DNA of 64,000 nucleotides, from NCBI GenBank assembly GCA_016717285.1, contig JADKFU010000005.1, positions 1,844,501 through 1,908,500 on the forward strand, read 5' to 3'. The notes beneath the pieces were generated by a model, which worked only from the letters and a program-made list of their open reading frames with translations, made no database searches and was not told the DNA's origin. Positions 45,544 through 54,021 of the stretch are shown here, one piece after another. The translations under genes were made by a program, and so were the position numbers. This stretch comes from Chitinophagaceae bacterium (GTDB lineage: Bacteria > Bacteroidota > Bacteroidia > Chitinophagales > UBA10324). Each line of letters opens with the position of its first letter. Within the stretch, counting starts at the first letter, position 1.

Positions 45544-48219
45544 GTGCAAAATTCCTTGAAAAGAAGAATTATCAAAATCCTGTCAGTTACAGCAATTGTA
45601 TTGTTGGCACTGGTTGCCACCGGTATGTTGGTGGGCGTTGTATTTGGTGATAAAATCAAACAACTCGCTGTAAAAGAACTGAACAAGCGCCTGGCTACTG
45701 AAGTAGCTGTAAATGGATCGATTGACTTTTCTGTGCTAACTAATTTTCCTGCCGCTTCCATCACGTTCAACCAGGTAAGTCTTAAGGAAACATTACCTGA
45801 AAAAACCAATCTGCTGACTTGCGAAAAAATAACACTCCTGTTTAATATCCTGGATATTTTCGAAGGTAATTATACCATGAAGAAAATATTGGTGCAGGAA
45901 GGCGAACTATATCTAAAAGTTACTGAATCAGGAATCGCCAATTACAACATTTTCAAACCCTCTGCAGATTCTTCCGGCAAAGGGTTTTCAATGAAGATTG
46001 AAGAGGCCATACTTTCAAATATTCTTATTCAATACGACAACCTTCGCTCCAACCAGCACTTACTCTTCGATACGAGGGAATCCTCACTCTCCGGTGATTT
46101 TTCTTCCGGAAATTTTTTATTGAAGATTCAATCGGACTTCACCAGTAAAAAAATTTCGATCGACGGCATAGATTATTTCAGCAATCGCGAGGTTAAGATA
46201 AATGGAACACTGGATGTTGATCTTTCCATCAATAATTATAATATTAAAGAGTCATCAATAGCGATTGAAAACAATTCCTTCACTGTTTCCGGTACTATTC
46301 AATCATTGGAGAATGGTAATAAATTGGACTTGAAACTTGGAGGCACTGAGTTACGGATCGAACAACTGGCGGCTTTACTTCCAGATGAATATGCAGTATA
46401 CCTTGCGCATTTTAAAAGTGAAGGAACCATTCGTTTTGATGGGAGTATCAAGGGCCTTGTAAACGCTGATACGCAACCACATGTGAGCATTTCGTTTGAT
46501 GTGAAAAACGGAACGTTGTCACATGATGAAATGAATGAGCCATTTAAATCTCTCAACCTTCAAGGCGCATTCTCCAACGGCGCTTTAAATTCTCTGGTGA
46601 GTTCCTCGTTTAACCTCAGCAAATTTTCCACCTCATTTGACGGTAATGTGGTGAGTGGTAATATCCTTTTACAAAATTTTAAAGAACCATTCCTTGATAT
46701 GAAACTGGATGGAGCTATTACACTCCAAAAGATCAAACCACTTTTCCCTTCCGATTATATCAAAGAATTAGAAGGTGTGGTGACTTTCAGACAATTCTAT
46801 TTTAAAGGCCCGGTCAGTCAATTGACTAAAACCGCTACACCCCAAAAGATTGAAGCAGGTGGATATTTTAACCTGTCTGATGTAAAGATTGGTACCGACC
46901 TTACAACCTATGAAAATCTGAATGGTACTTTTGACATCAATAATAACCAGGTGGTGATCAACCAGCTTTCATTCAATGCAAATGAAAGTGACCTCAGTAT
47001 TACCGGCAACATCAACAACTTCATCCCCTATTTTCTGAGTTCACTCACTGATTCAACAAAAAGTAATCATAAAATCGGATTGAACATTCAACTCTCTTCG
47101 CGCTCACTTGCCTGGACTGACCTGGTTGGTGTTTCAGGCAGCCCTTCAAAAGAGGGAAATCACTCCAAAGGAAATTACTATTCCATTCCTTCTCTTTTCT
47201 ACGTGTTTACCGGTTCAATATCCGGTGCTATTGATAAATTCAGCTACGACAAATTCAATGCGGCTGAAATACACGGCAAGATTCTTTTTCTGGGTAACGC
47301 GATCTATTTTAATGACTTCGGGTTGAAAGCTGAAAAAGGAAAAGTAGTGGCCAACGGAAAGCTCGATATCTCCAATATGAAACGTAACAAGCTGGAGATG
47401 ACTGCTACTTTGGATAGACTGGACATCACTCAATTATTTTATGAATTCAACAATTTCGGCCAAGTCTCTTTAACCGATAAAAATCTGAAAGGGTTAATTA
47501 CTTCTGAACTTGCATTGCAAGCTACCTGGGACGAAAGAATTTTTAACAGGAGTAAACTATATGCTATAGCTGATGTAACAATTGACAATGGTGAATTGAA
47601 CAATTTCGATCCGATGATGGCGCTTGCAAAATTTGTGAAGATCAGCGAGTTGAAAAACATACGCTTCTCCAAATTGCAAAACCAGGTGGAGATCAAAAAT
47701 CAAAAGATTTATATTCCGCAGATGCAGATATTTACCAATGCATTGAACCTTCAGCTTTCAGGAACACATTCTTTTGAGAATATCATTGATTATAAAATTC
47801 AACTGAACCTGTTGAAGCTATTGACTTCAAAGTTTGAAAAGTCAGCAGGCAATTTACCGGAAACTGATAAAACAACGGAAGGATTTTTAAATCTCTACCT
47901 TACCATGACAGGACCAGCGGACAATCCGCTTATAAAATATGATAAGAAAGCAGTAAAGGAAAAAATCTCAGCAGATTTGAAGAAAGAAAAAAATGAATTG
48001 AAGGATGTATTGAAAAAAGAATTTGATCAACAAGAGCAGGACCAACAGAAAATCAAAGACTGGAAAGCGCCTGACCAGATTCAATACATGGACTTTGAGG
48101 AAGATTCGCTTCCAACTGATGAACAGGAAAACAAACCAACGATCACAAAAGAGAATCAGAAAAAGGAATTAGACAACTTTAAAAAACTTTTCAAACCTAA
48201 AGATACCGTACCTAAATAA
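45544..48219 (+). CDS. AsmA-family membrane-anchored protein
   Basis: An 891-residue protein with a single N-terminal transmembrane helix (about 13-35) followed by a long beta-rich periplasmic part and a charged, Lys/Glu/Asp-rich end (about 800-891). The AsmA pattern is visible as KQLAVKELNKRLATEVAVNGSIDFSVLTNFPAASITF near residues 38-75, and repeated short segments such as NGTLDVDLSINNYNI. AsmA proteins are thought to support lipid transport between membranes. It starts with GTG at 45544, and its stop lies three bases before the histidine kinase, so the two are co-transcribed. Confidence 0.88.
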   Translation: MQNSLKRRIIKILSVTAIVLLALVATGMLVGVVFGDKIKQLAVKELNKRLATEVAVNGSIDFSVLTNFPAASITFNQVSLKETLPEKTNLLTCEKITLLFNILDIFEGNYTMKKILVQEGELYLKVTESGIANYNIFKPSADSSGKGFSMKIEEAILSNILIQYDNLRSNQHLLFDTRESSLSGDFSSGNFLLKIQSDFTSKKISIDGIDYFSNREVKINGTLDVDLSINNYNIKESSIAIENNSFTVSGTIQSLENGNKLDLKLGGTELRIEQLAALLPDEYAVYLAHFKSEGTIRFDGSIKGLVNADTQPHVSISFDVKNGTLSHDEMNEPFKSLNLQGAFSNGALNSLVSSSFNLSKFSTSFDGNVVSGNILLQNFKEPFLDMKLDGAITLQKIKPLFPSDYIKELEGVVTFRQFYFKGPVSQLTKTATPQKIEAGGYFNLSDVKIGTDLTTYENLNGTFDINNNQVVINQLSFNANESDLSITGNINNFIPYFLSSLTDSTKSNHKIGLNIQLSSRSLAWTDLVGVSGSPSKEGNHSKGNYYSIPSLFYVFTGSISGAIDKFSYDKFNAAEIHGKILFLGNAIYFNDFGLKAEKGKVVANGKLDISNMKRNKLEMTATLDRLDITQLFYEFNNFGQVSLTDKNLKGLITSELALQATWDERIFNRSKLYAIADVTIDNGELNNFDPMMALAKFVKISELKNIRFSKLQNQVEIKNQKIYIPQMQIFTNALNLQLSGTHSFENIIDYKIQLNLLKLLTSKFEKSAGNLPETDKTTEGFLNLYLTMTGPADNPLIKYDKKAVKEKISADLKKEKNELKDVLKKEFDQQEQDQQKIKDWKAPDQIQYMDFEEDSLPTDEQENKPTITKENQKKELDNFKKLFKPKDTVPK

Positions 48220-48222
48220 GCG

Positions 48223-49383
48223 ATGAACATCTACGAACAGAAAAATACCTGGAAGCTCATCCTGCTCATCACACTCCTGCTGATCATCATCACTTCCCTC
48301 CTATATACCAACTTTCTTGCAGGAAAGCTTGCCAGGGAAGAGCGAAAAAAAATGGAATTGCTGGCGGATGTGTACAAACAACTCAATGCCACCAGTGGGA
48401 ATGTGGATCTTGGATTCATGTTTCATATTATTGAAAGCAACGAAACGGTTCCACTGATTCTTACTGATGAAGCGGATAATGTGATTGGTCATAAAAATCT
48501 TGATTCATTAAAAATTGAGCGCGATAGTAATTACCTCCGCCAACAACTCAAGATGATGAAAGCGGATCGTCCTCCGATTGATATTGAGTATTCAAAAGAT
48601 GCGCATTCATATATCTATTATCGTGATTCATATTTACTGGTGCAGTTGCGTTACTTTCCTTTTATTCAATTCAGCATCATTCTGTTATTTCTCGCCGTAG
48701 CATATTTAACCTTCAGCACAGCCCGGCGCGCAGAGCAGAATCGTGTCTGGGCCGGCATGGCAAAAGAAACCGCACATCAATTGGGAACACCTATTTCCGC
48801 CCTTTCCGGTTGGGTAGACTATATGAAGTTGCAATTGGATGAAGGTGATGAAACGCTGCAAGTGCTTCCGGAAGTTGAGAAAGATATTGAGCGACTCGAA
48901 CTGATCGCCGAACGATTTTCCAAAATCGGATCCATACCTGATCTCGTAACCACTAACTTATATGATGAAGTAGAAAAAAGTACAGCGTACATTCGCCGCC
49001 GTGCTTCGGGAAAAGTATTAATCAACCTCCATGCACCCCAAGGGAAAAATATAGAAGCACGTATCAGTCCTCCTTTATTCGCGTGGGTGATCGAGAACCT
49101 GTTGAAAAATGCATTGGATGCAATAGGTGGTTCCGGCAACATCGATATCTATGTAATCAGGCAAGGGAAACAAACTTTCCTGGATATCAAAGACAGTGGT
49201 AAAGGCATTCCTCCCGGAAAATTAAAGACGGTATTCCGACCCGGCTACTCGACTAAAAAACGAGGCTGGGGATTAGGACTTTCGCTCGCCAAAAGAATTA
49301 TTGAAGAATTTCACAAAGGAAAAATTTTTGTAAAAGAATCGCAGTTGGGTAAGGGAACTACGTTCAGGATTGTGCTGCGTTAA
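48223..49383 (+). CDS. Sensor histidine kinase
   Basis: A 386-residue membrane kinase. Two transmembrane helices (about 11-30 and 145-165) frame a periplasmic or extracytoplasmic sensor of about 115 residues. The dimerisation domain has the phospho-acceptor His185 in KETAHQLGTPISALSG. The catalytic domain has the N-box NLLKNALDAIGG, the DSGKGIPPGKLKTVF G1 box and the GWGLGLSLAKRIIEEFHKG G2 box. No response regulator is beside it. Its start is four bases after the AsmA stop; it may sense envelope condition, which is inference from context. A 7-nt AGT array begins right after the stop codon. Confidence 0.93.
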   Translation: MNIYEQKNTWKLILLITLLLIIITSLLYTNFLAGKLAREERKKMELLADVYKQLNATSGNVDLGFMFHIIESNETVPLILTDEADNVIGHKNLDSLKIERDSNYLRQQLKMMKADRPPIDIEYSKDAHSYIYYRDSYLLVQLRYFPFIQFSIILLFLAVAYLTFSTARRAEQNRVWAGMAKETAHQLGTPISALSGWVDYMKLQLDEGDETLQVLPEVEKDIERLELIAERFSKIGSIPDLVTTNLYDEVEKSTAYIRRRASGKVLINLHAPQGKNIEARISPPLFAWVIENLLKNALDAIGGSGNIDIYVIRQGKQTFLDIKDSGKGIPPGKLKTVFRPGYSTKKRGWGLGLSLAKRIIEEFHKGKIFVKESQLGKGTTFRIVLR

Positions 49384-49442
49384 AGTAGTGAGTAGTGAGT
49401 CCTTAGTCCTTAGTCCTTAGTCCTTAGTAGTCTTTAGTCTTA
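49384..49442. repeat. 7-nt AGT array after the histidine kinase
   Basis: AGT at 49384, 49391, 49398, 49405, 49412, 49419 and 49426, a step of seven each time, then a phase shift and one more at 49436. It begins immediately after the stop codon TAA (49381-49383). Confidence 0.85.
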
Positions 49443-49445
49443 TTG

Positions 49446-49485
49446 CAAAATCCTATCTTGTGCGTCCCAAATTAATTCCTAATTC
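49446..49485 (+). repeat. 39-bp block shared with 23911-23950
   Basis: AAAATCCTATCTTGTgCGTCCCA...TTAATTCC lies just after the AGT array, as in the copy at 23911-23950. It sits between convergent genes here, so if it carries a promoter it has no gene to serve. Confidence 0.5.
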
Positions 49486-50353
49486 ATTCAATCAACACTC
49501 CCATTTTGCCCATCTTATAATCACGCATGGCCTGCATAATTTCTGTCTGCGAATTCATTACAAACGGACCATAAGATTCCACTTTTTCATGCAACGGTTC
49601 ACCGGACATCAGCAATACACGTGTATCTTCCAAAGCTTCCATCGAAAGCTGATCACCATCATTTTTGAAAATAACTGCATTAAGCCCTTCCACTATTCCA
49701 TAACCGGATAGATTAAGCTTTCCATCAAGCAGATAGATGAACGTATTGTGCTCCGGAGGAATATCAATTGTAATGTGGCCTCCTTTACTGAAATAAATAG
49801 TTGCTGCATTTACCGGTGATTGGGTGGGAATGCTTCCTTTTTTCCCTGCCAGAGATCCTGAAACCACTTTTAAGGTTACCAGTTGATCATCACTGATTAC
49901 TTCCTGCATTTCTTCTTTTTTCAGCGGATAGTAAACCGGTTGATCCATTTTAAATTTTGCAGGCGTATTCACCCAAAGCTGAATAATCTCCTGTCTTCCA
50001 CCAATCTCATGAATATTTTCCGGTGCACGTTCACTGTGGATAATACCCATTCCTGCGCGCATCCATTGCACTCCACCTTCATAAATCACGCTGTCGTTCC
50101 CACGACTATCACGATGATGAACACCTCCTTTAAAAATAAAGGTGACCGGTGAAAATCCACGATGCGGATGTGGCCCAACACCTGCATCACCAGGATCAAT
50201 GTCTTCAGGCACTTTCACATCAGCATGGTGTAGCAATAGAAACGGGTCGATCTGTGGAAACCTATTAGTTGGAAAGGGTTGGCGCACGGCTAATTCTCCC
50301 ATGTCAATTTCATCGGCATGGAGCACTGCCAGAACAGTTTTGTTTGTTTTCAT
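49484..50353 (-). CDS. Pirin-family protein
   Basis: A 289-residue cupin-fold pirin. The N-terminal iron site is VGPHPHRGFSPVTF with both His, and further on IHSERAPEN supplies His and Glu. The C-terminal cupin half is SKGGHITIDIPPEHNTFIYLLDGKLNL. Bacterial pirins often act as quercetin dioxygenases or have regulatory roles; the function cannot be read here. The gene is followed upstream by msrA on the same strand, only 49 bases away, so they could be an operon against oxidative damage. Confidence 0.93.
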   Translation of the reverse strand: MKTNKTVLAVLHADEIDMGELAVRQPFPTNRFPQIDPFLLLHHADVKVPEDIDPGDAGVGPHPHRGFSPVTFIFKGGVHHRDSRGNDSVIYEGGVQWMRAGMGIIHSERAPENIHEIGGRQEIIQLWVNTPAKFKMDQPVYYPLKKEEMQEVISDDQLVTLKVVSGSLAGKKGSIPTQSPVNAATIYFSKGGHITIDIPPEHNTFIYLLDGKLNLSGYGIVEGLNAVIFKNDGDQLSMEALEDTRVLLMSGEPLHEKVESYGPFVMNSQTEIMQAMRDYKMGKMGVLIE

Positions 50354-50373
50354 TTTGAATTAAATTTTATCAT

Positions 50374-50401
50374 GTAGAGAAGCAATGCTTTGCGTCTCTA
50401 C
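50374..50401. repeat. 28-bp hairpin repeat, copy 2
   Basis: GTAGAGAAGCAATGCTTTGCGTCTCTAC between pirin and msrA; its reverse complement matches copy 1 at 29198-29225 at 25 of 28 positions. It may form the msrA terminator hairpin, its arms ending two bases from the stop codon. Confidence 0.7.
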
Positions 50402-50402
50402 G

Positions 50403-50981
50403 TCATGAATTGTATTTTAATTTGTCTTTAAAAACACTTTCCAATTTATCAATCTTAGGTGCAATCACAAACTGGCAATAGGGTGCATTACCATTGGCAT
50501 TAAAATAATCCTGGTGATAATCCTCTGCCTTATAGAATTTTTTCAGTGGTGAGATCTCTGTAACAACCGGCTTTTTATACGCACCGGATTCATGCAGCTT
50601 CCTTTTATATTCTTCGGCCAGTTGTCGCTGTTCTTCGGTATGGTAAAAAATGACGGAACGGTACTGCGTTCCTATATCTGCACCTTGTTGATTCAAAGTA
50701 GTCGGGTCATGTGTTTTCCAGAAAATATGCAACAGATCTGTGTAACTCACAATTTCCGGATGATACGTTACCTGCACCACTTCGGCGTGACCGGTTGTGC
50801 CGGTGCAGATTTCCCGATAGGAAGGATTTTCAAACTTACCGCCGGTATAGCCGGAGGTTACTTTTTCTACTCCCTTTAAGCGTTGAAAAATAGCTTCTGT
50901 GCACCAGAAACAACCGGAGCCAAAGGTGGCAGTTGCTGTTGGTGTGGTCGATAATTCCTTTTCTAAGATTGTTGAATCCAT
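50403..50981 (-). CDS. msrA: Peptide-methionine (S)-S-oxide reductase MsrA
   Basis: A 192-residue enzyme that repairs methionine S-sulfoxide in proteins with thioredoxin. The catalytic motif GCFWC is at 23-27 with nucleophile Cys24. Further conserved segments are KVTSGYTGGKFENPSYREICTGTTGHAEVVQV and DPTTLNQQGADIGTQYRSVIF. The start ATG at 50981 gives a few extra N-terminal residues but no signal peptide, so it is cytoplasmic. It likely forms an oxidative-stress pair with pirin. Confidence 0.96.
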   Translation of the reverse strand: MDSTILEKELSTTPTATATFGSGCFWCTEAIFQRLKGVEKVTSGYTGGKFENPSYREICTGTTGHAEVVQVTYHPEIVSYTDLLHIFWKTHDPTTLNQQGADIGTQYRSVIFYHTEEQRQLAEEYKRKLHESGAYKKPVVTEISPLKKFYKAEDYHQDYFNANGNAPYCQFVIAPKIDKLESVFKDKLKYNS

Positions 50982-51185
50982 ATGCGGAATTTGATGGTTA
51001 ACGCGTTACGATTTTTTCCTTTTTGATGGAGTTGTAAACAAATCTTTCGCCTGCAAGTTCACTTCGTATGAGACTGACTGCAGAACACAGGATGCGGTCT
51101 ATTCCCGCATGTAGATAAATTGGATTTTTATTCTCAATGCTATTGTCTATTTTTAATGCTTTAAATCCCAAGCAAAGAACACGTT

Positions 51186-53960
51186 ATGAGTAAACTTTTA
51201 CAAATTGCTTTAGCCACGCTGATCAGCGCTTTTCCTTTTTTGAGCTTTTCACAAATTGTAATAAACGAGTATTCTGCTTCTAATCGTGACATTCTTGCCG
51301 ATCAGGATGGCGATTATGAAGATTATATTGAACTGTATAATACTTCTGGTTCGCCAGTAAATCTGGGAGGCTATTATCTTACGGATGATTACAATAGCCT
51401 GATGAAGTGGAGTTTTCCTGCTTCTGTGAACATTAACGCCAACGGATTCCTGCGTATTTGGGCTTCTTCAAAAGATGAAGTGGTGGGCACTTTTATCCAC
51501 ACTAATTTTAAACTCACCCAAACAAAATTCGAGCATATTGCACTAAGTGATCCCGCGGGCATTATCATCGACAGCGTTACTTTACAACTTACACAAAAAA
51601 ATCATTCACGTGGAAGAATGCCTAACGGATCTTCTACGTGGGGCATATTTACAACACCCACTCCCGGCACATCAAACAACAGTGGTTATGCTGCATATGC
51701 GCCAAGGCCCATAATGGATATTCCACCTGGATTTTATGATTACACTCAGGGAGTTACCATCACCGATGCTGATCCCAATGTAACGATCAGCTACACCATT
51801 GATGGCAGCACACCCACCGCAGCATCTACCATGTATGCTTACCCGGTGATTGTTAATTCGCCTACAGTTATCAGGGCAACTGCTTTCAGTTCAGATCCGG
51901 CTATATTACCAAGTTTTGCAGAAACGAACACCTACTTTATCAGTGTAAATCATGATCCTCAGTATTATGTGATTTCTCTTGCTTCCACTGATTTTGATGC
52001 TTTGTTTAATAGCTGGGGCACCTGGGATATTGATGCTTATATCCAATTATTTGGTAAAGACCATGTGCTTGAATCTTCAGGTGAAGGCAAGGTAGATCCA
52101 CATGGCAACGACTCCTGGGCATTTCCTCAAAAAGGAATTGACTTTGAAATGGAAGATGATTATGGATACGATCATACCATTGACTATCCGCTTTTTGAAA
52201 CCAAGGACCGCGATAATTATGACCACATCATTCTAAAAGCAGGAGCTTCAGATAACTACCCTTTTAGCTGGGGATCTGGCGGTGGTTGTCACTTGCGCGA
52301 TGCATTCGTGCAAACGCTTTCTCAAAAATTTGATCTTGACATGGATTGCAGAACCTATGAACCGGTAATCATTTATATCAATGGTCAGTATTGGGGCGTG
52401 TATGAATTGCGTGAAAAGATGGATGAACCGGATTATACAGATCATTATTACAATCAGGGTGAAAATGATATTGATGTGCTTGCATTTTGGGGTGGGCTCA
52501 ACATTAAGTATGGAAGTGACACCGCATGGAATAACCTTTACACCTTCATGATGACTAATTCATTAACTGTTCCCGCGAATTACGCGCACGTTGATGAACG
52601 TTTAAACATTCCGGGATTTATTGATTATTGCATTTTCAACACCTATATAGTAAACAGTGATTGGATCAGTTGGAATACAATGTGGTGGCGTGGAAGAAAC
52701 CCTAACGGTGAAAGGACAAAGTGGACGTATTGCCTGTGGGATGAAGACAATGTATTTGGTCTTGGACAGAATTATTCCGGCTGGCCTACAACTAATTATA
52801 CAGCGGATCCGTGCGATTTGCAATCTGTATTCAGTAATGCCGGTCCTGCCATGGGCAGCATGGACATGCTGACAAAATTAATGTTGAATGAAGATTTCAA
52901 AAGTGCCTATATCAACCGATATGCAGACCTGATGAATACAGTGCTGGACTGCGATACTGTTCAATCTGTGCTACAGGATTTTATTGACATTTTAACTCCT
53001 GAAATGCCTGGCCAGATCGGGCGTTGGGGTGGTTCCACCACCGGTTGGGAAAATAATTTGTCTTTCCTTCAGAATTTTATCAATGGCCGTTGCAGCTATA
53101 TTGATTCTGCCCTTGTGGATTGCTATGATGTCACGGGACCGTTTGATATTACTGTTATTGTTGATCCGCCACTTTTTGGCGAAGTAGAAATTAGCACGCT
53201 TCATCCAGCGTCTTATCCGTGGACTGGCACCTATTTCGGGAATGTCGATTTGAATTTTAAAGCCACTCCTGCCACCAATATGGCTTTCGTGAATTGGGAG
53301 GTTGCTAACAATGTGGTAGCTCCAAATCTTACTTCCGACACTGTTACGATGAATCTTCAGGCAGGTGATACCGTAATTGCGCATTTTGAAAATTTACTTC
53401 CGTCCTATAATGTTACAGTGGATGTTACACCGGCCGCATCAGGCGATGTAAAAGTGCAGGGTTTTTTACCGACAGCTTATCCGTACGCGGCTTCGTATTC
53501 GAGTGGTCAGGTGGTACAACTTTCGGCTATTCCGGAACCTGGCTATAGTTTCGACTACTGGAGTCTTGATAACAACTTCGTTAATCCAAATTCAACGGAC
53601 CCCAACGTTTATTTTGTTCTCGCAACCGGTGACGATGTGCTGGCACATTTCAAAGCTTTGGTGGGAATAGATGATATTGATGTTACTTCCTTATCAGTTT
53701 ATCCTACACTCACTACAGATCAGTTTCATCTCTCTTATGAACTCATAAACGCAGTTGATCTTAAAGTCAGGTTATATTCCTTATCAGGACAATTAGTGCA
53801 GGATCTGATTCAGGAAGATGGTTCACTCGCACAACCCGGCCTTCACGATTTAAACATCAGCATGAAGGATAAAGATCTCACACCGGGAATGTATTTTCTG
53901 CAATTCGATTTCCCAGGATTCAGCAAAACATTTAAACTTGTATTGTTACCACGACCGTAA
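51186..53960 (+). CDS. CotH-kinase-type surface protein with lamin-tail domain and T9SS type A domain
   Basis: A 924-residue exported protein. Signal peptide at 1-22 (SFSQ). A lamin-tail domain (about 23-130; IVINEYSASNRDILADQDGDYEDYIELYNTSGSPVNLGGYYLTDD in parts), a chitobiase-C-terminal-like domain (about 175-255; YTIDGSTPT), then a CotH-like kinase fold (about 260-650; KDHVLESSGEGKVDPHGNDSW, IILKAGASDNYPF, YINGQYWGVYELREKMDEPD). Two copies of an InlB-type repeat follow (IVDPPLFGEVEIS and VTPAASGDVKVQG near 650-800). It ends with a T9SS type A domain (VYPTLTTDQFHLSY to KLVLLPRP). CotH-type proteins phosphorylate surface proteins in other bacteria; here it is probably an adhesin or a surface-modifying protein. 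Confidence 0.87.
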   Translation: MSKLLQIALATLISAFPFLSFSQIVINEYSASNRDILADQDGDYEDYIELYNTSGSPVNLGGYYLTDDYNSLMKWSFPASVNINANGFLRIWASSKDEVVGTFIHTNFKLTQTKFEHIALSDPAGIIIDSVTLQLTQKNHSRGRMPNGSSTWGIFTTPTPGTSNNSGYAAYAPRPIMDIPPGFYDYTQGVTITDADPNVTISYTIDGSTPTAASTMYAYPVIVNSPTVIRATAFSSDPAILPSFAETNTYFISVNHDPQYYVISLASTDFDALFNSWGTWDIDAYIQLFGKDHVLESSGEGKVDPHGNDSWAFPQKGIDFEMEDDYGYDHTIDYPLFETKDRDNYDHIILKAGASDNYPFSWGSGGGCHLRDAFVQTLSQKFDLDMDCRTYEPVIIYINGQYWGVYELREKMDEPDYTDHYYNQGENDIDVLAFWGGLNIKYGSDTAWNNLYTFMMTNSLTVPANYAHVDERLNIPGFIDYCIFNTYIVNSDWISWNTMWWRGRNPNGERTKWTYCLWDEDNVFGLGQNYSGWPTTNYTADPCDLQSVFSNAGPAMGSMDMLTKLMLNEDFKSAYINRYADLMNTVLDCDTVQSVLQDFIDILTPEMPGQIGRWGGSTTGWENNLSFLQNFINGRCSYIDSALVDCYDVTGPFDITVIVDPPLFGEVEISTLHPASYPWTGTYFGNVDLNFKATPATNMAFVNWEVANNVVAPNLTSDTVTMNLQAGDTVIAHFENLLPSYNVTVDVTPAASGDVKVQGFLPTAYPYAASYSSGQVVQLSAIPEPGYSFDYWSLDNNFVNPNSTDPNVYFVLATGDDVLAHFKALVGIDDIDVTSLSVYPTLTTDQFHLSYELINAVDLKVRLYSLSGQLVQDLIQEDGSLAQPGLHDLNISMKDKDLTPGMYFLQFDFPGFSKTFKLVLLPRP

Positions 53961-54021
53961 TTGAAAATGAATGGTATTTTGTGACCACATTTTCTAATCA
54001 AGCACTCAGATAAGACACCTA

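Noticed and set aside
45381..45650. Plus-strand frame of 89 codons before the AsmA gene
   Set aside because: It overlaps the real AsmA start in another frame and includes the -7 box region; no domain.
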